From: Ceratopteris richardii
Taxonomy: Eukaryota > Streptophyta > Polypodiopsida > Polypodiales > Pteridaceae
Assembly: GCA_020310875.1 (NCBI GenBank)
Contig: CM035417.1
Location: forward strand, 108,271,104-108,335,103
Direction: 5' to 3'
DNA: 64,000 bases
Positions 23,918 to 35,627 of the stretch are shown in pieces. The position numbers and the translations under genes were made by a program. The first letter of the stretch is position 1. The number at the start of each line of letters is the position of its first letter. The notes under the pieces are model-generated. The model had not been told where the DNA came from. It made no database searches and saw only the letters and a program-made list of their open reading frames with translations.

Positions 23918-24993
23918 TGTTAGAACATCAAGCTTACACTATGCTTGAGGTGGATTTGATCTACATAAAAAAATCTATGGTTTGGATTATGCCAAAATAT
24001 CCATTGAAGCATTCTTTTACCGATGCTCATTTATTATCTTTCTTAAAAGGATTTTTTTATGGATCATTTACCATTGTAAATGCCTAGATCTTTACACATG
24101 TAAAAGGAGAGAAAGAGAGCTAAATTTTGATGATTTTGAGGTGGTTTAGATGCAATCAATTAATCAATCAATCACCTAAAATTAGATCAAACTAGATGTT
24201 TACTTTTCCTATATTATAGGACAGTGAATTAATTCCCTCCAACAACTAATTTTGCCTTCATTTGAATTCAAAATCCACTTGTAGAATTCATGGAGCACTT
24301 CAAGAGTCTATAAAAGGACTTAAAATCACTTGTACATTACATCGAAGCAACATAGATACACTTGTGGCCATCATTGTCTTGCTCCTTCTTTTTTCTACAT
24401 CATCTTCTTCAATAATAGTAAGCTTGTAGAGGTTGCCGATCTCTCTAGAGAGCTCAAAATTAGATGATTGAGAAATCATTAGAAATGTATTAACCTCTAG
24501 TTTTTGTGCACAGATTTTCAAAGCATTTGGGTCATTATAGTAAGAAAAATGCCAGTTTTTATGTCTCGAGGTCTATCTCTATGCATTCTTGAAAAATAGG
24601 AGGTACCATTGTTGAGTGTCATGTTCATTCCAAAGGCATATTTTGCTTATTTTTTGTACTCTTGTGCATTCTATACACTCAAGCCTATGTGTAACACGCC
24701 TCCAAAAGGATGGTTTCCAATTCTAATCATGCTCGCTACTAAGAGCATTTGAAGTTGATTGTCTCACCCAAAGATAGTAAGTTTCTTGAGCTAGTCAATG
24801 CATAAACCTATCTGTTCTGTATCAACTGTTTCTCCTAGATGTTGCAAAGTACATAGTGCATTTTATTGCACTTATCGCATGCTAATAAGTTCTATTTGAG
24901 TCTCCATAAGCTAAACGGCTGGTCTTGTGTTGGTTGACGGGACCGAACTTCGTCACTTTGCAACTCACTTTTCTACCTCCTACAATCTTCTCA
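23918..24993 (+). repeat. 3' LTR of copia E (~1076 bp)
   Basis: It starts TGTTAGAACATCAAGC directly after the purine tract GCATGAGGGGG and ends near TTCTCA. A TATAAAAGG box is at 24309. LTRs of copia G (about 30180-31169) and O (about 59750-60776) share its end, TATA and PPT layout, so the three belong to related families. Confidence 0.85.
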
Positions 24994-26371
24994 AATCTCT
25001 TTTAATCATTGGAATCCTATGAGAACAGATGTCAACGTCCACTCCTTATAGAACTTTATAAGAGCAAGAAAAAACATCTTGATACTATTTTAATAACAAA
25101 GTCAAATCTTTCTTTTCTTCAAGAGTACCATCAGTGTATAAAACGATCTTGGACATTCTCAAATGTCACTACTATCTTTTTTGTGGTTTCTTTTTTACCA
25201 TAGAATTCTCCAAGAATTCCTTCTCATTTTGTTCATTGAACTAATATAGATCTATTTCTAATTGTATATTTTTTGAATTTTTTTGGAACTTCAAAGAGAG
25301 ATTCATTTTTTTCTTTGTTTGCTATAGTTAAAGTGAATTTTGTTGTGTCTAGCTTATACATCTCTTGAGTATAAGTACAAAATCACTTGTTCTTGCACAT
25401 TAAGAAGCCCCATTTCCACCAAGTATTCCTCATTTTAGTGATATGGAGTTATCTCAATATGAGTGGATTCTTTATTATCCTAGATCCATTAGTGTATCTC
25501 TCACTGTCTACTTCCTTGCTCATCCTGAGATATGATCAATGTCTACTCAATGAGAGTGATATCTAACATAGCTAAGATCTATGCCCAATCGTGAGGTTCA
25601 AACTCCCATTGAGAAATCTCTTAGGCATGTAATCTCAATCTTCAATTTGGACTTCGCGAACATAAAGTCAATACCTCACCTTTTAGCAGATCCACATGTT
25701 TATCCACGTGCACATCTACTAGTTAAAGTATCATCCTCGTGTGCATCAAATGTGGTTTTCCCCATTATATTCATAAACTCTTGGTGGAAATGGCTATGCT
25801 AGCCCTAGAGTATATTATGGATCTAGAAGTGTGAATGTTGAGTGTGGTGGGAATATAGGTATTATCTTTACCACATTTGTTGAACCCTCCATCCTTGTCT
25901 AAACGTACTTCACAGCTTTAGCATCTACACTTCTCTACTTCACAATCTCTTTCCAATAGTGAGGTTAAAATTTGATTAACTCTTTTACTATGAGTGTAAA
26001 TTTTACTTTGGCAATTTGAAGCTCTTCCATTTTCTGTTGTGATCCATTAGGAGGAGACCTATCGAATTGCAACAAGTTGGTTGCCTTACATTTAGAAGCA
26101 TCCTCCCATCTATATGTTTGGGGATGATCAACACGCCTATGCAACTTTGCAAAGTTTTAGGGCCTCATAGGTGTTTTTCTAAAATGATATAGAGGGATTT
26201 TTTTGGATCTAATGAAAATTTTAAATGGATAAAAATAATGAAACTTTCTTCAATATGACTAGAACACTTGTAGCTCTTGACAGCATTTTTAAACACTTGA
26301 TTTGGATACTCGAGCATGGATTACCGACCTCTAGAAGTGAGACTAGCTATTCTTGCTATTGACTTCCTACA
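24994..26371. other. No recognisable feature
   Basis: About 1.4 kb of AT-rich sequence. Frames at 25009-25203 and 25581-25802 (plus) show no motif. It may be a decayed retroelement, but no signature survives. Confidence 0.35.
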
Positions 26372-26951
26372 TGTAGAGACACACCTTAAATATTTGCAAC
26401 CCAAGTGCAATCACTTCAAATGGATACTGAAATCATGCTAGAAACTAGTTCACTACTTAGGCTAGAAGTGAGCAATGGATAAGAATAAAGAATTATAAGC
26501 TAAAAAAATGATTAACTAAGCAATATGGTGGTGTATCACAACTTTCTTACACTCTAGAATAACTTAGGAAGAGAGTAGAGGTTGTGGAATTACACTCAAC
26601 ACTTGTAGTCTTAGATATACAGGCTATCAAAAAGTGCTCCTAGAATTTTGCAAGAATTTTTGAGTCAACCACTAAACATTTTTGGTAAGCTATGGTTTAG
26701 GAAAGTGGTTGAAACTTCTTGGTAATACAAACTTGTGATATGAGTCCTCTAAATGATAGGTCCACATTTCATACACATCTTTGAGATATTACCTAAGATT
26801 TAAGGCAAATATTCAAAAAACCAATACATCGGAATGCAACATTAAAAAAACCACTAGAACAAGCACATAAACATTTGAATAGTAGAACACCCCAAAAACA
26901 TTGTTAGTCCATTCGTGTCTCTAGCCAACATTTAAGGCCTGATTTTTAACA
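26372..26951 (-). repeat. 3' LTR of copia F (~580 bp)
   Basis: On the minus strand it starts TGTTAAAAATCAGG after a purine tract and ends GGTGTGTCTCTACA. It resembles the LTRs at 31635-32151 and 57144-57691 at both ends. No 5' LTR is found for F. Confidence 0.7.
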
Positions 26952-29320
26952 CTCACCCTTAAGCCTTCAAGTTATATTGATCATACCAATGATTCTTTTG
27001 AATTTCAATCGCTTCATTCCTTCCAATACTTTTGTAAACTCACATGCTCCACTTGGACCTCCTTTGTAATCACTTCTCTCTGATACAATGGTAGTGTACA
27101 TCTTTGTGCTTACAACTATCATGTAAAATAGGATTTGAAGCTACATGTACACTACTCATGTTTTCACACAAGATGGAAATTTGTCTCACTTGCAAGTTCA
27201 AGTTTTTGAAGAGCTTCTTCAGCCACCCAAGCTTGCAAGTGACAAGTGCTAAGTCTCTATATTTAGCTTTGGTTTAGGATAGACCTACTACGGTTGTTTC
27301 ATTGATCTCCATGAGAGACAATTCCTTAAAATCATGACTATATGGCCACTTATACTCTTCATATCATCCTTTGAGCCTACCCAATTTGCATCCCAATAAG
27401 CTTTCACCTCCACATATTCATCATAAAAATAGAATAGAACATCATTTATAGTGCCCTTGAGGTATCTAAGAAATCTCTTGGCTTCCATTAAGTCTTGTGC
27501 TTTGGGAGTTTTCATAAACTCTAAGAGTACTCCTACTCCATGCTTGATGTTCTCCCTTCTAAGAGTTGCATAGTTCAAAGATCCTACATTGGATCTATAC
27601 AAAGTAGCATCTTCAATGTCTTCTCCCTCATTTTAACTATGCTTTGCATTCACTTTGAATTGATTTGCAATTTTCTTGCAATTAAACATGCCATACTTCA
27701 TTATTACATCAAGAATGTACTTCCTTTGCATGAGGTATATGCCTTCTTCCTTGTAGATTACATATATGCCTAAGAGGTACTTCAAATATCCAAGATTTGA
27801 GATCTTAAATTCTTCTCAAATCTTCTTCTAGATATCTCTCATGCTCGCTTCATCAATCCTTATAAGAATAAGATCATAAACATAAATGTGAATGTAGACA
27901 ACAAGATCACGTTCCTTCTTCATGTACAATGAGGTGTTTGCATCAATTTGTTTGTAGCCATATTTGGCTACATATTGCACTAGCCTTTGATTCCAAGAAC
28001 TTGGGGCTTTCTTGAGACCGTAGAGAGCCTTCCTTAATCATCACACATAATGAGGATACCTATAATCTTCAAAGCCTTTGGGCTCCTCCATGAAAATAGT
28101 CTCCTCTAGGTTGTTCAAGAAAGCATTCTTCATATCTAGTTGCGGGATTTTCCAACTCTTTGAGGCTGGAATTCAAATAAGAATTCTTATGGTAGTCGTC
28201 CTTGTTATAGGTCTATACATATTCTCAAATTTAGTGACATAGGTTTGTGTTAAGTGCTTGGAAACTAGCCTTGCTTTCTACCTACATATGCTGGCATCCG
28301 AATTCCTCTTCATCTTGTATACCCATTTGTTGCCTATCACTTTCATGTCCTTGGTGTTAGAAACCAATTACCAAATGTGGTTTTCCTCAAGTGCTTTAAG
28401 TCGTATTGCATGGCTTCCTTCCATTCTTCATTCTTGCTTGCACCCTCAAAACAATTAGGCTCTTCACATCCAATTACTTGACTCATGTATGCACAATGCC
28501 TGACAATGAAAGAGTCACGAGTGAAGTACTCAACTAGATACCTTTCTATTCTTAATATTGTTGTGAGTGAATGTGCTATAATGAACCTTTTCCTTCTTGC
28601 TTTTGATGATTTTTCACGTGGAGTTTCTATCTTTTCAATCTCTCCTTGACTCTTGTTATCCATCTCTAGCAAAATTGTCTCAATCAACTTTTTCATCCTT
28701 GACTTTGCTTCTTGTAGGACTTTCTTCACTTGAAGTAACATTTCTTCTTAATATCCCTTTCCATGGATATGTGTGGCTACCCTCTCTAGTTTCCTTTGAA
28801 GTTAAAGGACAAGAAGTCTCTGTACTTTCTTGGTCTTGTACATGTCTTCGCTCGGCATTATGTATGTCTTCCACCTAAACGGAATCTTTCACGCAATACC
28901 ATGACAACAATTCATCAAAAGATAACATATCTAGATATCTTAAGATTTTTGGTTTTATGGTCATAACGTCTAAAACCCTTTTTCTCAATTGAATATTGAG
29001 TAAAGATGCACCTTTTAGATTTTGCATCAAGTTTATGTCTCAATTCAAAAGGCAAGTGCAGATAACATACATAACTAGAAATCTTGAGATGAGATAGTTC
29101 TCATTTCTTACTATAACATGCTTCATATGGAATCAAATCATGTACACCTAAATTTGGGCTTCTATTCATGATGTAGGTGTTTGTACTTGCTGCATCTGCC
29201 CAATAGCGATTGGGCACATTCATCTCCTTGAGCATCGAGCTTGCCACTTCAGCCATGTTTCAATTTTTCCCCTCTACAACTTATATGGAAAATTTATAAA
29301 GAATCTTTGTTATCCATATA
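26952..29320 (-). mobile_element. Ty1/copia fossil F: integrase C-part to RNase H
   Basis: From 29320 downward on the minus strand: integrase (NRYWADAASTNTYIMNR near 29200), the integrase C-terminal stretch (KLDAKSKRCIF near 29040), a long charged linker (28874-28400), the reverse transcriptase start (EEWKEAMQYDLKHL near 28420), RT remnants to about 27650, and RNase H (MEAKRFLRYLKGTIND near 27490, WDANWVGSKDDMKS near 27400). Gag and protease are missing. It is broken, with many breaks. Confidence 0.85.
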
Positions 29321-29640
29321 AGCATGTCATTTCATTTTTACTAGTTGAATGTGAACTAATATCACCTTAGCACCATTCTTGACTTTCACAAGTCTGCATC
29401 CACAAAGATCTTTATTTTTTAATAGTTGGGCCTCACCAAGGTTTTTCCTTTCGAAATAAAATGGGATTTCATATTCTCCCTTAACTTTAGATTTAAGGAA
29501 CATCTCAACATGTAAACCTTGCATTTTCATATCTATAGAGATGAGCATCTCTTTCGAATCACTTTCAAACTCAACAAAAACTTCACACAAGTACTTAGGA
29601 TCCAGATTTGATGAAGGCACACTAGCTTTGGGACATAAAG
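29321..29640 (-). other. Unidentified 97-codon open frame
   Basis: The minus frame 29327-29620 (start MPSSNLDPKYLCEVFVEFES) alternates charged and hydrophobic residues like a beta-rich domain. It adjoins the truncated end of copia F, so it could belong to a retroelement or be captured host sequence. I do not recognise it. Confidence 0.25.
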
Positions 29641-30179
29641 TCTCTTTCCATAGTAGGTGCTTGAATAAGAGATCTAGATATTCCTAAGATATTTTGTGAA
29701 TCAAGTGACATAAAGATTCCAAGTGCATTTGGGTGTTCATATAATGAGTGACCTTATCTAACTGATGCTAGTAACTCTATGCACTCCTCACATGCACTCA
29801 TAAAGAAATGTACTTTCCATTAATTCAAATGGGATCCATTGTTACCCATTTTTCCTCAAGTTACCCTTTTCACATTCAACTACCTCCACTCAATGCACAC
29901 TCACATAAAATACAACTTCCAAAGTTCCACTAAAATAGAGAGAGTAAAGCCAATTCATGAATTTATGAATGAATTTCACCTTCACTAATCAAAGATTTAT
30001 TAATCACATAATTCCTTCTTTGTTTGAGATTAACTTTAGGATGTTTTGAAAATTTTGAGTCCTCCAAAGTCTTCTTGTCCCTAAGAAATTGAGTTGTGCT
30101 ATGCTTTTAATATTTAAATACTTTTAGGATTTTCCAATGAAGTTAGCTCTCTACTTCCTTGCTTTCTAGGATTTTAATG
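29641..30179. other. No recognisable feature
   Basis: AT-rich sequence with no frames or repeats that I can assign. Confidence 0.4.
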
Positions 30180-31169
30180 TGAGTGCTTGGAGAATTTTAA
30201 TTTAGTAGAAATTTGTGCTTGAAAATGTTGAAATTTTTCTAGCTAACCAAGACACAGCCTATCCTTCAGATTTTCGAGACCTTGATATGCCTTCTAGGAT
30301 TCACAAAGATGAATAAAAGACCCTATGTGATTTTAAACATCATTAGGAAAACATGATCCAAAAGAGATAACTTGCACATGAGTAATTACAAGAAAAATTT
30401 ACTATTTTTGTTGCGATATGCAACTTCTAAAGCTAGGTCTCATCCTAATTACAATTGGCAAGATTCCTCTAAGAAAATGGTGGATTATTGACTTGACTAG
30501 CTATTATGCACAAATATCAAATTATGTATCAAGCTATGTTCTAATTATTAGCTTAGCATTGATTTGATGTCTCCCTAACTTTCTAGGGATGTGTACAGTC
30601 TCATTTTGCCAATCTGTGAAACCAAATGATACAAAATTTTACACACATAGAATAGACACTAATACCTTTCCAACTAGCCCTTATGAACAAGTATTTGACC
30701 TCTGATGAGTGAACCAGCCTGTGCAAGTTAGTATATTTTAGAAAAGGTGATGTGGGAAAGTGAGCAAAAAGAAAAATGAAGATGAACATATTTGTATATT
30801 CACATAACATAATGTATAAATAATTTTGAGTCTTTATATAGACTCCTTGTTCATTCCATGAAATTTTCATCCAATTTGAATTCAAAATCACTCATGAGAT
30901 TGTATGTTGTGATTGTGATTACTTTTTCTATAATATAGGAAAGAATGAAATCAAGAAAAACGTGATTTTGGTAGTTGGTTGAACAGTAGCCTCATATTCA
31001 TGGCCTTTTAGTTCTTTTAACTTTATTATTTAGTGAGATAAAAGATTTGAAACCATAAGTGATCAGGAACCTTTACAAAAATAGAGAAACTTATGAAATG
31101 TCATAACTCTAAGGTTCACTCTAAGAATAAACTTGTTTCGAAACACAACATTTTCTTGATGTTCCAACA
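30180..31169 (-). repeat. 3' LTR of copia G (inner end sure, outer end approximate)
   Basis: On the minus strand the LTR starts TGTTGGAACATCAAG at 31169, right after the purine tract GCAGGGGGGT, and carries a TATATAAAG box (plus-strand CTTTATATA at 30832). It is collinear in parts with the LTR of copia O and with that of copia E. The lower boundary near 30180 is estimated from that similarity. The 96-codon frame inside it is not a gene. Confidence 0.65.
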
Positions 31170-31390
31170 ACCCCCCTGCAAGCTAAAACATGCTTGAATC
31201 TTCAATCACTGATGATTTGAATCCTTGCAATATCTTTGAATATGCATAGCCTAACTCCATCAAGAAACATCAATTTCTTTTGCCAAAAGCTTCTCCCTAA
31301 TGAAGTGATAGTGAACTTATACATGTTTAGTTCTTGCATTGTATCAAGGATTTTCTATTAAACACATTGAGTTTATGTGTGATGGAGGAT
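31170..31390 (-). mobile_element. Copia G internal remnant: RNase H tail and PPT
   Basis: Directly inside the LTR, the minus strand shows the polypurine tract and a worn copia RNase H C-terminus. Everything upstream is cut off by the next elements. Broken. Confidence 0.6.
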
Positions 31391-31634
31391 GATTCTAACA
31401 CCCCAATGGAACAATAGAAGATGGCTACCCTCCACTAGGTCCACAACTAGTGATAAATGCTCACTATTCTGAACAGTTCTCTACACTTGTACATAGACTT
31501 AAAATGAAACTTTGTAAAATTACAGTAGACTATAAAAGCTACCCAAAAATTGTTAAATCATCTCAAGTGGATATTCCAGCTGCGAGACCCACCCTCTTCA
31601 AAATAGACTACCTGTTTGCAACACTCTCTACCTA
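31391..31634 (+). other. Unidentified open frame, possible host-exon remnant
   Basis: The plus frame 31450-31641 (63 codons, MINAHYSEQFSTLVHRLKMK start) has protein-like composition and does not match any copia domain on the minus strand. It lies between copia G and the LTR of H. I do not recognise it. Confidence 0.25.
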
Positions 31635-32151
31635 TGTGTAGAGATATACCTTGGTCAAATAACTTGGAAATTTGGCAAAGTTCAGGGCACTATATGAGAG
31701 AGCAAGTGAAGCTGGAAATCAATGAAAATGAGTCCAAGGAGATAGCAAACAATGCTCTGCAATCTGGTACAATCAGATTCAGAAAAGCCTAACTACACCT
31801 CTAGATAGAGAGGAGAAAAATCATTAGATAATGAGGTAAGAAAGCAAGGGGGCTGTTTGCTAGAGCTTATGACTTCACTAAACTAAGTGGAAAACTTGTA
31901 GAATGCATAAAATTCCAGAAACAAAGGTGGGATGATGCTTATATAGAGTTTTTCTTTTCCTAAAATCTAGCTAACCACCCACCAATTAGTGTAGGTGCAC
32001 TTTTTGATGGACGATTGATAAGATTTGAATTTTATTGATTTTGGTGGAACTTCTAACTTGATTCCATGACTTTGGGTCCTCCTTTTTTATTGGTGCACTT
32101 GCAAAACTCGTGGTTGAACCCCTTTTTATGATTGCGGCTTGATTTTCAACA
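31635..32151 (-). repeat. 3' LTR of copia H (~517 bp)
   Basis: In element sense it begins TGTTGAAAATCAAGC, immediately after the PPT (TTGAGGGGGAG, plus-strand CTCCCCCTCAA at 32152), and ends TATATCTCTACACA. It is collinear with the LTR at 57144-57691. A short inverted repeat (CTCTAC..GTAGAG) spans its left edge. Confidence 0.8.
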
Positions 32152-35100
32152 CTCCCCCTCAAGTCTCAATCCCTAGCTCCTTCATTCCATTGCATACCTT
32201 GAAGTGTTGTAGCTTTACACCTTCCAAAGCTTTGGTAAACATATCTACATATTGGTCCTTTGTATTAACATGCTTCACCTTGACATTGTTTGACATGATC
32301 TTCTATCTAATAGAGTCTAATGCACTTCTATATGCTTCAACCTTGCATGGAACATTGGATTTTGAGCCAAGCATATGCTACTTATGTTGTCACAAAAAAT
32401 AGGTACTTGCTTAACCTGCAAATCAGGATCAACAAACATATTCTTGAGCCACATAAGTTCACATGAGACTTGTGCTAAGCCTCTATACTCAAATTGAGCC
32501 GATGAGAGAGCCATTGTTGGTTGTTCGTTTGACATCCATGAGATTGTCTTCTTCCCTAGCATGATAACATAACCACTAGTGCTCCTCATGTCATCTTTGG
32601 AACCTACCCAATCAGCACCACAATAAGCTTGTACATTTATTCCATCATCAAATGGATAATATAGACCATCATTCACTAATGCTTTGAGGTATCTAAGTAT
32701 GTTTTTTGGCTGCAACAAGATGAGGTACTGTTGGTGCCTATAAAAATTCAGATTACACTCCAAAGACATATGCAGTATCTCGCATTAGGGGAAAAAATGA
32801 ACCCTTCTTGGACCTTTTAGCTCAAGGGTTGATTAGTGATGGACCAATGAGAAGACGGTGGTGGCCACACTCTACTCCCTTAATCACATAGACTAGGCAT
32901 AGGCTTCCCTTGGTTTTGTGTGGTCAAAGATACAAAAACCACCTAGAACGCGTGGTTTTGCCTTTGTGAATGGTTTTGGAATGCTTCAGAATCAATAGGA
33001 GCCTTTAGATTTGTTCAATGATCCAAGGGATGAGGTAAGAAAGCAAAAGACAAGGTGCCAATGAACCTTGACCCTTGGATTTCTCTTGTTATCAATGGTT
33101 GAGATTAGATTCATGTTAAAAAATGTGCCATGAGTTCTACACCCTTGGATCCAGCTTCAAATCGGATGCATCTACTTGAAACCAAGAAAGTTTGGGCACC
33201 TAAAATGTGGACCATCGGATATACAAGTGATCTAATGGCTGAGAGTGAAGCCCCAACATCAAAAAGCGCCTTTTGTTGTCCACCCACCGATCTTGGACCC
33301 ATCCGACGGCTCAGGATACCTCCGAAATTGCGATCAGCCCGAATTGCGGTTTACCATTGGATCTCTCTTGATCTAAGGGACCAAAAATGTGCAGAGAGAT
33401 TGAAAAATGTGCGTCGGCTGCTAGTCTTCATCATTATGTTGTCAAACATTCTCTCACTAGAGATGCATCCAATTAAATATGGGCCATTGATTGAGGCATC
33501 CAAAGGCCAAAATTTGTTCATCTTTAGAATTCGAATACAACCTTTTGTGAGTCATTATTTTATTTGACAATACTACTAGTGGTTTTGCAAGGCCCCTTAA
33601 TCTCCTAGATTAAGCTTTTTAATCCAAATCCTTAGAAGGCCCATGCAGGGCTCATTTTTTCCCCTAATGGTCTCATCATAGTAGCATACAAGAGAGAACC
33701 AATTATTGACCTTTACATGGTCACATCCTTCAACTCTTCACCTTCATGAGCACTTAGTTTAAAATTTACTTCTAATGGATTTGAAATGGACTTGCAATCA
33801 CATAGGCCAAACTTCTTCCTCTTTATATAGTACTTCAATCCCAAGGAAGTACCTTAAAATCCATAAATTTGAGTTTTCAAACTTACATACAAGCTTCCTT
33901 TTTATGTCCTTGATGTTGGCTTCATCATCCCCTGTAATGATCAAATCATTAACATATATACAACTGAAAAAAATTATGCTACCTTCCTTCTTCACAAAGA
34001 GTGACGAGTCTACATGACTCTGATTGTATCCACATTTTACCAAGTAGCCCATAAGTCTTTGGTTCCAAGCCCTTGTGGTGTCCTTGAGTCCATAAAGAGC
34101 TTTTTTAAGCCTGCATACATGATGTGGAAACCGCTCATCTTCAAAGCCTTGGGGCTACTCCATGAAGACAATCTCTTCAAGCTATTCATTTAGGAAGGAA
34201 TTCTTCACATCCAACTTGTACATCTTCCAAACTTTTGAGGCTGAAATGGCAATCGAACTTCTTATGGTGGACATCTTAGCTACTAGATTCAATGGTTCTT
34301 CAAATTCTATGCCATAGGTTTGAGCAAAACCTTTGGCAACCAGCCTTGCTTTATACCTAGAGATGCTCCCATTTGCATGCCTCTCTACCTTGTACAACCA
34401 TTTATTGCCAATGAATTTCATGTACTTTGTTCTTGGCATTAATGACCAAGTATCATTTTCTTCAAGTGCCTTGACTTCCTCCTTCATGGCTTCAATCCAT
34501 TCCCTATGCTTATTTGCTTCTTCAAAAAACTTAGGTTCGTCACAAGCTATAACTTGCCTGATGTAGGCATAGTGTCTTGCAATGAATCAATCATAAGTCA
34601 ACCTTTGAACAGGGTACTTAACCCTATTTGATGACCTTACCTCACCATTAGGTAGTACGAATCTCCTCCTCCTTGGTATAGATGCTTTAAACCGAGGAGT
34701 TTCTAATTTTTGCATATCTTCATCATTTGTAGATTCCATGTCTACCCATCAATGGTCTTCATCATTTGCCTTTTCCTTTCCTTTGATACTTCCTTCACTT
34801 GAATGAGCTTCATTCCTTGTCCTTCCATGCCAAGTTCATGTAGTAATCTTGTTTGATGGCGTGTTTGAAGTGGTTGGACCACTCATTTGCATGCTTTTTT
34901 TTTCCTCTTTGAGCTTCTTCTCGGCTTCATATGCATCATCAACCTGTAACACATCTTTGCTACCATACCAAGGAAACAATGCATCAAATATTACATCCCT
35001 AGACACCGTAAGCTCTTTGGTGCAAGGATTATAGCATCTAAAATCCTTTTTCTCTAAAGCATATCCAAGAAATATACACCTATCTGCCTTCGGGTCTAAC

Positions 35101-35205
35101 TTGTGTCTCAATTCTTGAGGTATGTGAACATAACACACACAGTCAAATACTTTGAGATGTGAAAGGTTGGGTTTCTTACCCTAATAAGCTTCATAAGTTG
35201 TAAAT
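32152..35205 (-). mobile_element. Ty1/copia fossil H, interrupted by a TIR element
   Basis: Minus-strand order from 35205 down: integrase end (GKKPNLSHLKVF near 35170, KLDPKADRCIFLGYALEKK near 35080), linker, reverse transcriptase (WLYKVERHANGSISRYKARL near 34390-34330, then a VNDLIITGDD stretch at the catalytic site near 33950), a break by the TIR element at 32784-33668, then RNase H (WVGSKDDMRSTSGY near 32590, KHIEVH tail near 32320). The upstream half of the element and its 5' LTR are gone, replaced by gypsy I from 35209. Apart from the insertion it has only a few breaks. Confidence 0.9.
32784..33668. mobile_element. Non-autonomous TIR DNA element, copy 2 (~885 bp)
   Basis: It sits between the reverse transcriptase and RNase H parts of copia H, whose reading resumes within a few bases on each side. 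The left end is ATTAGGGGAAAAAATGAACC. The right end is the reverse complement of ATTAGGGGAAAAAATGAGCC. This gives a ~22-bp terminal inverted repeat with one mismatch. No transposase frame is seen inside. The flanks allow only a short target duplication (about 3 bp or less by eye), which argues against hAT (8 bp) and Mutator (9 bp) and leaves Harbinger, CACTA or mariner types open. Copy 1 is at 2670-3422. Confidence 0.85.
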
Positions 35206-35208
35206 CTA

Positions 35209-35627
35209 TGTTAAGGATAGAGAATTCTAAAGACAAGTAGTTAATAGGATTTCTAAGTGTCTGCTAAATCGGATGTTACTGAGTCTGAATGTTATTGTAT
35301 TTGAATATTGGTGACTCAGAGTTTTAATAGGTAGTTATAATCTCGTTATGTTGATGTTGTGGGAATATAGTTTGTTGTATTTTGTTTTAAGCAGGGGAAT
35401 TGTATCTGAGAGAGACACATATGTTTGATGAGAAGAAGAAGGACAAAGAATCATAAATTGTATTGTGCAGACTGAATCCATTTAGTGTTGTTCTAGTATT
35501 GCTGTTTTGGAGAATGTGATCTCTTCTATCTTGTAATTTCTGGTATTCGAAGAACATTAATGAAGTCTTTTGCCTAACTTGTTCTACGCATATTGAGTTT
35601 GTGTTTGTTTGAGCAAAATTCAATCTC
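35209..35627 (+). repeat. Probable 5' LTR of gypsy I (~420 bp)
   Basis: It starts TGTTAAGGATAGAG where copia H stops and ends TTCAATCTCA just before a TGGTGTTGATAC string that could be the PBS. There is no second LTR to confirm it. Confidence 0.5.

Larger units (their letters stand above)
18890..24993 (+). mobile_element. Ty1/copia fossil E with both LTRs (~6.1 kb)
   Basis: LTRs lie at about 18890-19833 and 23918-24993, a PBS at 19836 (TGGTATTAGAG) and a PPT just before 23918. The internal region reads in plus-strand order gag, zinc knuckle, protease, integrase, reverse transcriptase, RNase H. The 5' LTR lacks about 140 bp of its outer end, at the join with copia D. The LTRs differ by roughly 15% over the first ~225 aligned bases, so this is the oldest datable insertion here. 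The coding part carries on the order of ten breaks. No target duplication can be read because the left end is incomplete. Confidence 0.9.

Noticed and set aside
32784-33668. hAT assignment from TAGGGG-like ends
   Set aside because: hAT elements leave 8-bp duplications. The copia reading resumes within a few bases of the ends and no 8-bp match is visible.
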